A stretch of DNA of 64,000 nt, from assembly GCA_030148425.1 (NCBI GenBank), contig JASBTM010000008.1, positions 248,001 to 312,000 on the forward strand, in the 5' to 3' direction. Below are positions 54,915 to 62,480 of the stretch, one piece after another. Positions within the stretch are counted from its first letter, which is position 1. Each line of letters opens with the position of its first letter. Position numbers and translations under genes: made by a program. The DNA is from Hyphomicrobium sp. (GTDB taxonomy: Bacteria; Pseudomonadota; Alphaproteobacteria; Rhizobiales; Hyphomicrobiaceae). A model generated the notes under the pieces. The model did no database searches. It had not been told where the DNA came from and saw only the letters and a program-made list of their open reading frames with translations.

Positions 54915-55063
54915 TGTCATCCTCGGGCTTGTCCCGAGGCTCCATTCCCCATCGAGCCTTCGGCCCAATGGATCCCCGGCCTAAAGCCGAGGATGACATC
55001 CAGGGGAATTCGGCATCTCTCTCGAAAAATGTCATGCTCGGGCTTGTCCCGAGCATCCATCGT
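54915..55063. repeat. Family-A repeats (one pair and one half)
   Basis: A full family-A element at 54915-54999 (CTGTCATCCTCGGGCTTGTC.../...CTAAAGCCGAGGATGACA) and a single arm at 55029-55063 (TGTCATGCTCGGGCTTGTCC, then CGAGCATCC). Confidence 0.85.
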
Positions 55064-55086
55064 ACAAGGTGCTCGTCGCAGAAAAC

Positions 55087-55842
55087 TTAGCGAACAACCA
55101 GCGGCCTTGCCGCTCCGTGGGCGGCGATGATCGTGTCGCTCATAGGGCACTTCTCGAGAAGCGCGCGCCAGTCGCGGACGACAATCTGAAAGCGCCCGCG
55201 TCGCTCGATGATCCGCGCGGCGCCCAGCGCCGAGAACGTGCGCGAAATCGTGTCGGCGTTGAGCGACAGATAATCGGCGATGCTATAACGCGACAGCGGC
55301 AGTTCGAACGCGATCTGGCCGCCGGACGAAACTCCAAGACGCGCGCCAGTCTCAATCAGAAACGCCGCAACCTTCTCTTCCGAGTTCAGCATGGACATCT
55401 CGGCGGCATGCAGCTGCAGCCGCGCATTCTGATCGTTGAGGCGCGAAAAGATGCCCGGCCAGAGCTGATTGTCGCGCGCATTCTCCTCGGAAACAACGGC
55501 AGGCGTCAGCTTCCAAAACTCGCACGGGCGCTGCGAAATGAGCGATGAGCCAGGAAGCGGCGGCTGAAGCTCGGGCACGATCACGTCACCCGGATAGAGA
55601 AGCGATGTGATTACGCGGACGTCGGACCCGTTTGCTCCCGCTTCTATCCCGACGACGCCTTTCGCCACGAAATAGATGTGGCCGCTTCCAAGCGACGGCA
55701 TTGCGCAGCGATTACCGATCCGAACGAACTGCGCGCGCGGACGAAGCCGCGAGAAGGCCGCCAGTCCAAATTCCAACGGCGCACGGTCTTCATCGCGAAC
55801 GGCGCTTGGTCTTCCTGCTGTCTCGAATGAGGTCATGGACAT
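55087..55842 (-). CDS. Crp/Fnr-family transcriptional regulator
   Basis: A 251-residue regulator. The cyclic-nucleotide-like beta-roll spans about residues 30-140 (GSGHIYFVAKGVVGIEAG), a dimer helix near 150-180, and the HTH near 205-235 (YSIADYLSLNADTISRTFSA). The N-terminal cysteine cluster of FNR is absent, so it should not sense oxygen through an Fe-S cluster; it is closer to FixK/DNR-type proteins. The start at 55842 is chosen. It is divergent from ompW and the gap has two palindromes of FNR type. Confidence 0.92.
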   Translation of the reverse strand: MSMTSFETAGRPSAVRDEDRAPLEFGLAAFSRLRPRAQFVRIGNRCAMPSLGSGHIYFVAKGVVGIEAGANGSDVRVITSLLYPGDVIVPELQPPLPGSSLISQRPCEFWKLTPAVVSEENARDNQLWPGIFSRLNDQNARLQLHAAEMSMLNSEEKVAAFLIETGARLGVSSGGQIAFELPLSRYSIADYLSLNADTISRTFSALGAARIIERRGRFQIVVRDWRALLEKCPMSDTIIAAHGAARPLVVR

Positions 55843-55912
55843 ATGAAGCTCGCTAGACCGAAACGGTCGGCCCTTTCGGCAATTGTTATCGTCCCGTGAC
55901 GACCCCGAGCAT

Positions 55913-55926
55913 TTGACGTGAGTCAA
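55913..55926. promoter_or_regulatory. FNR/FixK-type box 1
   Basis: TTGAC-GTGA-GTCAA, perfect 5-bp half-sites with a 4-bp spacer, close to the consensus TTGAT-N4-ATCAA of the Crp/Fnr group; 71 bp upstream of the regulator start. Confidence 0.7.
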
Positions 55927-55974
55927 TTAATTGCGTGTCGCCATGGTCACAGCAAAGATGATCGGCGCGCGGAT

Positions 55975-55988
55975 CTGACGGGAGTCAG
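55975..55988. promoter_or_regulatory. FNR/FixK-type box 2
   Basis: CTGAC-GGGA-GTCAG shares the TGAC-N4-GTCA core with box 1. The centres of the two boxes are 62 bp apart, and box 2 lies about 120 bp upstream of the ompW start. Confidence 0.6.
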
Positions 55989-56106
55989 AAGGCAGCCCTC
56001 AAGTGCTCTGGCGTGCTTCGCTGCATTGCATCGATAACTCCCAAAGGGGATTGCCGAGTCGTATCGACCCGGCAGGAGTGAAATTGAGAACAGGGGAATT
56101 CATTCG

Positions 56107-56793
56107 ATGCGGCGGATAGGACTGGGCGCACTTCTGGTGCTTTCATTGGGAGCGGTAAGCGCGAACGCAGGCAACTATAGTGGCGACACGCTGGTTCGCG
56201 TCGAAGGCACAGTCGTCGTGCCCGACTCTGGCGCGAAGGTCTCCGTGGGCGGCAGCCGCGTGCCGGGCGCCGACGCTGAGGTCAGCACGGAAACCATTCC
56301 GTCGCTGACGATCACGCACTTCTTCACCAAGAACATCGCGGCCGAACTCTTCTGCTGCTTCGCCAAGTTCAGCGCCGAGGGCAAAGGCGCTCTCAAGGGT
56401 GCCGACCTCGGCGACTTCTGGGCTTTCCCGCCGATCGTTACGTTGCAGTACCATTTCGATCCGGTCGGCGTCTTCAAGCCGTACCTCGGCGTCGGCTTCC
56501 AATATATCCATTACTTCGACGGCAGCCGCAGCCCGGCCACCGGCGGCAAGATCAACCTCGACGACTCGTGGGGCGTCGCGCTGCAGGGCGGCGTCGACAT
56601 GGAGATCGGCAATGGCTGGTATCTCAACGCCGACATAAAGAAAGTCTGGCTCGACACCGATGCATCCTGGAAGGGTACCGGCGTTGCAGCCAAGGTTGAC
56701 GTCGATCCGCTGATCATCTCGGCCGGTGTCGGTTACCGCTTCAATTTTGCGGACCTGCTCGGCGGCAGAGCGGCGCCCGCCCCGCTCAAATAA
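56107..56793 (+). CDS. ompW: OmpW-family outer-membrane protein
   Basis: A 228-residue eight-stranded barrel. A signal peptide (MRRIGLGALLVLSLGAVSA, cleavage after ANA) is followed by ETIPSLTITHFFTKNIAAE, LQYHFDPVGVFKPYLGVG and DIKKVWLDTDA, which are the OmpW family signatures. OmpW passes small hydrophobic molecules and is controlled by FNR in E. coli. The divergent Crp/Fnr gene fits such control here. An intrinsic terminator follows. Confidence 0.95.
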   Translation: MRRIGLGALLVLSLGAVSANAGNYSGDTLVRVEGTVVVPDSGAKVSVGGSRVPGADAEVSTETIPSLTITHFFTKNIAAELFCCFAKFSAEGKGALKGADLGDFWAFPPIVTLQYHFDPVGVFKPYLGVGFQYIHYFDGSRSPATGGKINLDDSWGVALQGGVDMEIGNGWYLNADIKKVWLDTDASWKGTGVAAKVDVDPLIISAGVGYRFNFADLLGGRAAPAPLK

Positions 56794-56827
56794 CGGTAAG
56801 AGCCTAGCGCTCCCCGCGACAGACGAT

Positions 56828-56858
56828 GAGGCCAGGAGAAATCCTGGTCTCTTTTTTT
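56828..56858 (+). terminator. Intrinsic terminator of ompW
   Basis: A 10-bp stem GAGGCCAGGA / TCCTGGTCTC (one G-T) with a GAAA loop, followed by seven T. Confidence 0.95.
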
Positions 56859-57016
56859 GCGACAGCACTCGTGGTCCGCACGCACTCGCTTCCATTGTGT
56901 CGTGGGCATGACGGCGTGACGATCCGCCCGCTATGAAACTAGTGGGACGCAAAGCGGCTGGACGCGCTCCCGCGTATTCGGCTACGGATGGCACGGGCGA
57001 CGAGAGGGAGGAATGC

Positions 57017-57991
57017 GTGGAATCCGGCGGATCCAAATCCGTAATTTTCGTGGCATTCGGCTGCAACCTCGGCATCGCAATCGCCAAGTTCATCGCAGCA
57101 AGCTGGACGCAATCGTCCGCCATGCTGTCCGAAGCAATCCATTCGCTGGTCGATACATCGAACCAGCTTCTGCTGCTTTTCGGCATCAACCGCGCCGCCC
57201 GGCCCGCCGATGCGCAACATCCTTTCGGCTACGGGAAAGAGATTTACTTCTGGAGCTTCATCGTCGCGATGGTTCTGTTCGCGCTTGGCGCGGGCGTCGC
57301 GATCTATGAGGGCATCGAGAAGATTTTGAATCCCCATCCCTTACGGGACGTGTTTTGGGTCTACGCCGTACTCTGTGTCGCGATTGTCCTTGAAGGCTAT
57401 TCGATGCTCAAGGCCGTGGCTGAGTTCAACGCGCGTCGCAAGCCGTCCGGACTTGGCTTCATCGCCGCGCTGCGCGCATCCAAGGACCCATCTCTGTTTG
57501 CGATTGTGCTGGAAGACGCCGCCGCCCTTACCGGCCTCGTCATCGCCTTGGTCGGAACGCTCATTGCCGATCTCGGCGGCTACGAAAAGGCCGACGGCAT
57601 CGCCTCGGTCCTCATCGGCTGCGTGCTCGGCTTCGTCGCTATTTTCATGTCGAGCGAAATCCGCTCGCTGATCGTCGGCGAAGCGGCTTCGCGCGCAGTT
57701 CAGGATGGCCTGCGCGCGATCATTGCCGAGGAAGCGGGAGCCGACAAGCCGATCCGGACCATCAACGAAATCCGGACGATGCATCTTGGCCCGCAGGACG
57801 TGCTGGTCACAGCCAGCGTTGACTTCGAAGATTGGGTGAGCGCGCGAACCGTCGAAGACGTAACGGGCCGGCTGCAGTCAGCTATCAAAGCGCGCTATCC
57901 GGAAGTGCAGCACCTTTTCATCGAGGTGCAATCGGAACAGGCGTTCCAAGCCAACAAAAGCATCCCCGTCCGCACAGCAGCAGTGCATTAG
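57017..57991 (+). CDS. Cation diffusion facilitator (CDF) transporter
   Basis: A 324-residue metal/proton antiporter of the CDF family, six membrane helices. Motifs: MLSEAIHSLVDTSNQ (metal ligands His and Asp in TM2), HPFGYGKEIYFWSF and LEDAAALTGLVIA in TM5. These patterns are nearer to the SLC30A9-like branch than to YiiP. The GTG at 57017 has GGGAGG with good spacing and yields the usual length; an ATG at 56933 would add 28 residues. A cytoplasmic C-terminal domain follows (TIN to VQS). Confidence 0.92.
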   Translation: MESGGSKSVIFVAFGCNLGIAIAKFIAASWTQSSAMLSEAIHSLVDTSNQLLLLFGINRAARPADAQHPFGYGKEIYFWSFIVAMVLFALGAGVAIYEGIEKILNPHPLRDVFWVYAVLCVAIVLEGYSMLKAVAEFNARRKPSGLGFIAALRASKDPSLFAIVLEDAAALTGLVIALVGTLIADLGGYEKADGIASVLIGCVLGFVAIFMSSEIRSLIVGEAASRAVQDGLRAIIAEEAGADKPIRTINEIRTMHLGPQDVLVTASVDFEDWVSARTVEDVTGRLQSAIKARYPEVQHLFIEVQSEQAFQANKSIPVRTAAVH

Positions 57992-58848
57992 CGCGCATTC
58001 GTCCCGGAACGATCCTCCGTGACTGTCATCCTCGGGACGAGCCCAAGAATCCATTTCGCGTGGTGTCTTCTGTCCGATGTATCCCTGGCATAAAGCCGAG
58101 AATACCCCAGGCTCGACGAGTCCGAGGATGAACGAGGATGTTCTTCCTCCAATCCCGTCATCCCGGCGAAGGCCGGGATCCAGCCAAACCTCATATTCGC
58201 ATATGCTGCCTGCAGTCTGGGTGCCGGCCTCCGCCGGCATGACGATGTTGATGGAGACTGTGCTGAATTTTCGGGGACAGCAGATTTCCCGAGTTGTCAT
58301 CCTCGGCTTCAGGCCGAGGATCCATCGTACAAAGCGCGAGATGCGGAATGGATCCTCGGGACGAGCCCGAGGATGACATCCGGAGGGAAGACGTTGCCGC
58401 CCCTTATTCCGTCATCCCGGCGAAGGCCGGGATCTGTCCGAGTCTGCTGTCTGGCTGGGTTCGATGCTTGGACGGATCCCCGCCTTCGCGGGGATGACGT
58501 TCTTGGTGAGGTGAGATGCTCGATCGTGCGGAGTGCTTGCTGCGACTTCTCCCGCGCAACCGAGGCGTCATGCCGATGGAGGTCGGCACCCGCTAGCGCA
58601 CGGAACGCGTGTCCCGAGCACAAACGAACGGCGCACAAGCAAAGACTACTTCACCAACGCCGCATCGCCGGCCGGCTCGCCATAGGCGGTCGGAAGGTGC
58701 AACCAAAACCGCGGAGTCAGAAGCGATAACTCAGAACGTCCGTGCGTGGCGGCCGGCTCCCCGGAGGGGAGCCGCCTCGAAGTCCGAGTACGCTCCACCA
58801 AGCCCGTCGCTTCCGGCCGGCTCTGCGAAGCGGAGTCGGAAGCGACCA
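57992..58848. repeat. Dense cluster of intergenic repeats
   Basis: An 857-bp gene-free block made mostly of repeats: degraded family A (58023-58131), family B (58156-58245), family A (58295-58380) and family B (58410-58500). Family C follows near 58656-58716 and 58800-58850 (CGTCGCTTCCGGCCGGCTCT...GGAAGCGACC), together with a GGCCGGCTCCCCGGAGGGGA hairpin at about 58753. Only about 150 bp is not repeat. Confidence 0.85.
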
Positions 58849-59367
58849 CTAGAAGGGAATCTCGTCGTCGATGGCCTTGTCGAAGCCGCCCTTCGAACCG
58901 CCGCTCTTGGCCACGCGCCGCGTGTCGCCCGAACTCGAACCCGAGCCGAAGCCACCGTCGGACGCATAATCCGGGCCGCTCTCTTGCATCCCGATGGACG
59001 CACCGCGACCGCCGCCCGCACCGTCAAGCATCGTCAGCGTGCCGTTAAAGCCCTGGATGACAACCTCGGTCGAATACTTCTCGGCGCCGCTCTGGTCCGT
59101 CCACTTCCGCGTCTGCAGCGCGCCCTCGACGTAAAGCTTCGCGCCCTTCTTCACGTACTGCTCGATGATCTTGCATAGCGGCTCGCTGAATACGACGACG
59201 CGATGCCACTCGGTCTTTTCCTTGCGCTCGCCCGTTTGCTTGTCGCGCCAAGTGTCGCTCGTCGCGATGCTCAGGTTGGCGATCGGACGGCCATCCTGCG
59301 TTCGGCGGATCTCGGGATCCTTGCCGACATTGCCGACCAGAATGACCTTGTTGACCGACCCTGCCAT
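58849..59367 (-). CDS. ssb: Single-stranded DNA-binding protein
   Basis: A 172-residue SSB. The OB-fold covers residues 1-110 ([19 protein letters not shown], then [10 protein letters not shown]), followed by a Gly/Ser-rich linker and the acidic tip DDEIPF that recruits repair and replication proteins. AGGAG eight bases before ATG 59367 fixes the start. It is often next to gyrA in Rhizobiales. Confidence 0.98.
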   Translation of the reverse strand: MAGSVNKVILVGNVGKDPEIRRTQDGRPIANLSIATSDTWRDKQTGERKEKTEWHRVVVFSEPLCKIIEQYVKKGAKLYVEGALQTRKWTDQSGAEKYSTEVVIQGFNGTLTMLDGAGGGRGASIGMQESGPDYASDGGFGSGSSSGDTRRVAKSGGSKGGFDKAIDDEIPF

Positions 59368-59769
59368 TTCACTCGTCTCCTTGACTGTATGCGAGAGACG
59401 CCCCGGCACCTCTCACAAATCCCGCGGCGCTCACGCCTGCCGGAATGAATAGTTGCATCACCACGCCACTGATATGGGGTGGAATCACCTCGACCTTAAA
59501 GGCATGAGGTCGAGCCTTCTTCCCCTCATTTGCCGTTCTCCACACGCCTTTCAAAATACTGCCCGACGTACGTTTGGGATGTAGCCAAGTGGCAAGGGCC
59601 TGGAATTTCATCCCCGCCGCGGGCCACCAGCGACGCCCTTCGTTCTCTAATTGTTCTTTGGTAGCTCACCCATCACCGGCACGCAAGTGAATTAACCGGC
59701 CGTCCCATTTCACCCTCTCCCGCCCCGCGACTCGAGAATGTCTTCTTGACTGCCGCGTCCCATGATCTA
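59368..59769. other. Region upstream of ssb
   Basis: 402 bp without a recognised gene. It contains a LexA-type box at 59642-59656. A minus-strand frame of 80 codons (59369-59611) ends one base before the ssb ATG but has weak codon bias. uvrA, which is divergent from ssb in many relatives, is not present here. Confidence 0.4.
59642..59656. promoter_or_regulatory. LexA-type SOS box
   Basis: GTTCTCTAATTGTTC, a perfect GTTC-N7-GTTC direct repeat as recognised by alphaproteobacterial LexA. It lies 275 bp upstream of ssb and 114 bp upstream of the YkgJ-type gene. Confidence 0.7.
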
Positions 59770-60192
59770 ATGGCCGTCACCAGAGTGGATGGCGTGCACA
59801 TGCGGGGAGCACCAAAGCCTCAAATGGCTCAGTACAATTGTTTGAATTGCCCAGGATACTGCTGTTCGTATCCGGTTATCGCGTTGAACAAACGCGACGT
59901 GGAACGCCTCGCCAAATATTTCGAGCTGAAATACGAGACCGCAAAGCGCCGTTTCACGCGCGAAGCTCATGGCCACAAGTATGTGATGCGCCGCCAGCGC
60001 GATAAGCACTACGGCCGCATCTGCCAATTCTTCGACACCAAGAAGCGATGCTGCACGATTTATCATGCCCGCCCGGCTGCCTGCCGCGCCTATCCTGGCT
60101 CCGGCCGCTGTGGCTATTACGATTTCCTGATGCACGAGCGCCGTTGCCAGAACGACGATACGTTCGTCGCGATCACCAATCACAAGGATTGA
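59770..60192 (+). CDS. YkgJ-family cysteine-cluster protein
   Basis: A 140-residue protein of the zinc/iron-chelating domain family. The cysteine pattern is CLNCPGYCCSYP near residue 25, CQFFDTKKRCC near 87 and CRAYPGSGRCGYYDF near 109, with a final RRCQ. Activity in this family is mostly unknown; a metal or Fe-S site is expected. Start candidates are ATG 59770, 59803 and 59827. Confidence 0.85.
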   Translation: MAVTRVDGVHMRGAPKPQMAQYNCLNCPGYCCSYPVIALNKRDVERLAKYFELKYETAKRRFTREAHGHKYVMRRQRDKHYGRICQFFDTKKRCCTIYHARPAACRAYPGSGRCGYYDFLMHERRCQNDDTFVAITNHKD

Positions 60193-60373
60193 TCGATTTT
60201 CGTCGTCCTTGATCGCGAGCGAACATCGATCGAGGAACGTCATCCCCGCGCTGGCAGTAATCCGCCGCAGCATCGATTTGACTCGGAAGCACGCCCGTCG
60301 CTTCCGGCCGTCTCGCCAAAGGCGAGTTGGAAGGCGCGACCAAAACCGCGGCGTCGGAAGCGAGCATCAAAAA

Positions 60374-60406
60374 TAAACCCCGCCGGATCCTCGGATCCGC
60401 GCGGGG
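60374..60406 (+). terminator. Terminator-like palindrome
   Basis: AACCCCGC-C-GGATCC / GGATCC-GC-GCGGGGTT, a stem of 8 plus 6 bp, followed by GTGTTTT. It is 180 bp after the YkgJ-type gene and may also end a transcript from the other side. Confidence 0.6.
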
Positions 60407-60983
60407 TTGTGTTTTACCTTCGATGGTTTGCCCAGACTAAAACCGGGCCTTTTGAAGCGAGGCTCTGGCTGCCACACGGACCGCCGCCCTCGTATGATAT
60501 ATCCAGATTGTAGCGAGAACAGCTGAGCAGGCCGTGGCCACGATCTCTAGAATGCCTGTCAAGCTGCTGACCCCGCGAACGAGTCTCGAGGTCCTGTTTG
60601 ATAACCCGGTGGAGTCATCTCCTCTCCTCGATCTGTTTCATCGTCACGCCTACCGCATTCCGCTTCGGCCCACGGACAATACGCGCCGCGTGAACCGAAG
60701 TGGCCCGCGTCTCCATTCCGCAGCTCATCGACCCCTCGGCCGAGACGCAATTACCGGAACAGCTAGCGAGAACGGCACCGTCACATAATGAAATGTGTGC
60801 CTCTAATCCCCCGTCGTCAAGTTGCCATAACGAAGAATGCGATCACAATTATCGAGAAATGAATCATCGCTCACGCGTCCACCGCTTGAGCTTTGCTAGT
60901 GAGAGCTGTTCACCCGCTCTCGGCTCCGTCGCTGGTGCCCAGCGCGCTGTGAGCGCGTCGCCACCGATAAAATCAATCAACAA

Positions 60984-61069
60984 ATGTCATCCTCGGGCTT
61001 GTCCCGAGGATCCATTCAGCGACGATACGTATAGGGAGATGAATCCTCGGAATAAAACCGAGGATGACA
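60984..61069. repeat. Family-A palindromic repeat pair
   Basis: ATGTCATCCTCGGGCTTGTC.../...AAAACCGAGGATGACAAA with about 25 bp between arms. Confidence 0.85.
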
Positions 61070-61152
61070 AATTCGGCGAACGCGCGATTGCTTCAACAGT
61101 CCGGTCGCTGGCGGCCAGCGCGCGGAACGCGTGTCGCCAAGCACAACCAAAA

Positions 61153-61764
61153 CTACTTTATAGGACACGCCGTATTGCAGGGCACGCTTTCGCTCTTTTC
61201 GACAGCGCCGCGGAAAATCGAAACCGTTTCGCGTGTGCACTGTCCGCCCGTCTGCACGACGCGGATGATGTTGTCTCCCGACTTCGCCTGACAAAGCACC
61301 GACGCATCCTGCGCCACGACAAGTGGCTTGTCGTCCTGCATGAGTTCATCGGCGAAAGCACGCGAGACGAGCAGACCCACGAGATTTGACGTCTTCGATT
61401 TCGGTTTAGGCAAACGGTCGAACGCGATCCACTCGTAGTTCACTTGATTATTGCCGCTGACGCGGATCGAGATGTCACCGGTCTTTTTGCAGGTGCCGAC
61501 ATCGATCTTTTCCGAGCCCGTCATGATGAGCGCCCGATATTCGATCTTGCAGTCGAAGTTCTTCTCGAAGAGAGCGGCTTGCGCCAGGCGATGATCGACC
61601 TGATTGAACGGCACATCGTTCTTCCACGCGAAATACAAATTGCGCGCGGTCGGAACGGCAGCGGCGACCGACACTGCAAGCACGAGCAGCTTGATCACCG
61701 TCATGCCGCGATTGACCGGATGCGCCGGATGCGAAAAATTGAGCAGAGACGGTGCGTCGCTCAT
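61153..61764 (-). CDS. Membrane-anchored hypothetical protein
   Basis: A 203-residue protein: a short cytoplasmic N terminus, one membrane helix (VIKLLVLAVSVAAAVPTA, residues 23-40) and a periplasmic domain with seven cysteines (DCKIEY, GTCKKTG, VLCQAK, GGQCTRET, VPCNTACP). The start at 61764 has GGGGGA seven bases upstream. Family not recognised. Confidence 0.75.
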   Translation of the reverse strand: MSDAPSLLNFSHPAHPVNRGMTVIKLLVLAVSVAAAVPTARNLYFAWKNDVPFNQVDHRLAQAALFEKNFDCKIEYRALIMTGSEKIDVGTCKKTGDISIRVSGNNQVNYEWIAFDRLPKPKSKTSNLVGLLVSRAFADELMQDDKPLVVAQDASVLCQAKSGDNIIRVVQTGGQCTRETVSIFRGAVEKSESVPCNTACPIK

Positions 61765-62480
61765 GTGATGTTCCCCCATCGATAGCGATGCGCTTTTCAT
61801 TCGATGACGCATACGGTGCCGTCAAGGCTGAATGCGGACGGATTGCTGACAGGTGCATGAACGCACCACCGCTTGAACGCCGTTTTCCACTGGATCGGTA
61901 AGCCGCTCCGCCACCCGGCATCCAGCGTCGTACGCACAAAACGCTGTCATCCTCGGGCCGTACCTCTTGCAAGCTCCGCAGGATCGATCCTCGTCCCATC
62001 AAGAACGTCATCCCCGCGAAGGCGGGGATCCGTCCAAGCATCGAACTCACCCAGACAGCAGACCCGGACAGATCCCGGCCTGCGCCGGGATGACGGTAGG
62101 AGTGGTGCAAACGCTTCTGCCACAAGAATGTCATCCTCCGCCTGAAGCCGAGGATGACAGCTGCGGAAAATCAACCGTCCCCGAAAATTCAGCGCGGTCT
62201 TCATCAACATCGTCATGCCGGCGAAGGCCGGCACCCAGAAAGCAGGCTGCATGCGCGAATATGAAGTTTGACTGGCTCCCGGCTTCCGCCGCGATGACTG
62301 AAGGAGAGGTGCAACGCTTCTGCCAAAACCTAATCCCTAAAACCCAATCCCTCGCACCTAAATCCCAACATCCGCCTCCTAAAACCTAATCCCTCGTCCC
62401 TAAAACCTTATTAGGCTTGCTTCTTTCGCCTCCGACCGGGCAAAGTAGAAACAACGGCCAAGGGAGGGGCCGCATTGGGA
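61765..62480. repeat. Intergenic region with clustered repeats
   Basis: 716 bp without a supported gene. It has a half family-A arm (about 61945), a family-B pair at 62007-62096, a short family-A form at 62128-62160 and a degraded family B at 62212-62299. A small direct repeat (AAACCTAATCCC / AAACCCAATCCC / AAACCTAATCCC) occurs at 62326-62395. Confidence 0.75.

Larger units (their letters stand above)
60193..61152. other. Long gene-poor region with repeats
   Basis: 960 bp without a convincing gene. It holds family C (about 60285-60350), a terminator-like palindrome (60374-60406) and a family-A pair (60984-61069), then a remnant shared with 58590-58630 (GCGCGGAACGCGTGT at about 61120). The stretch 60420-60980 has short frames in several directions but no recognisable protein or RNA. 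Confidence 0.4.

Noticed and set aside
60700-61389. Plus-strand frame of 229 codons
   Set aside because: It passes through a family-A repeat and antisense to the membrane-anchored protein gene; no motif or start signal.
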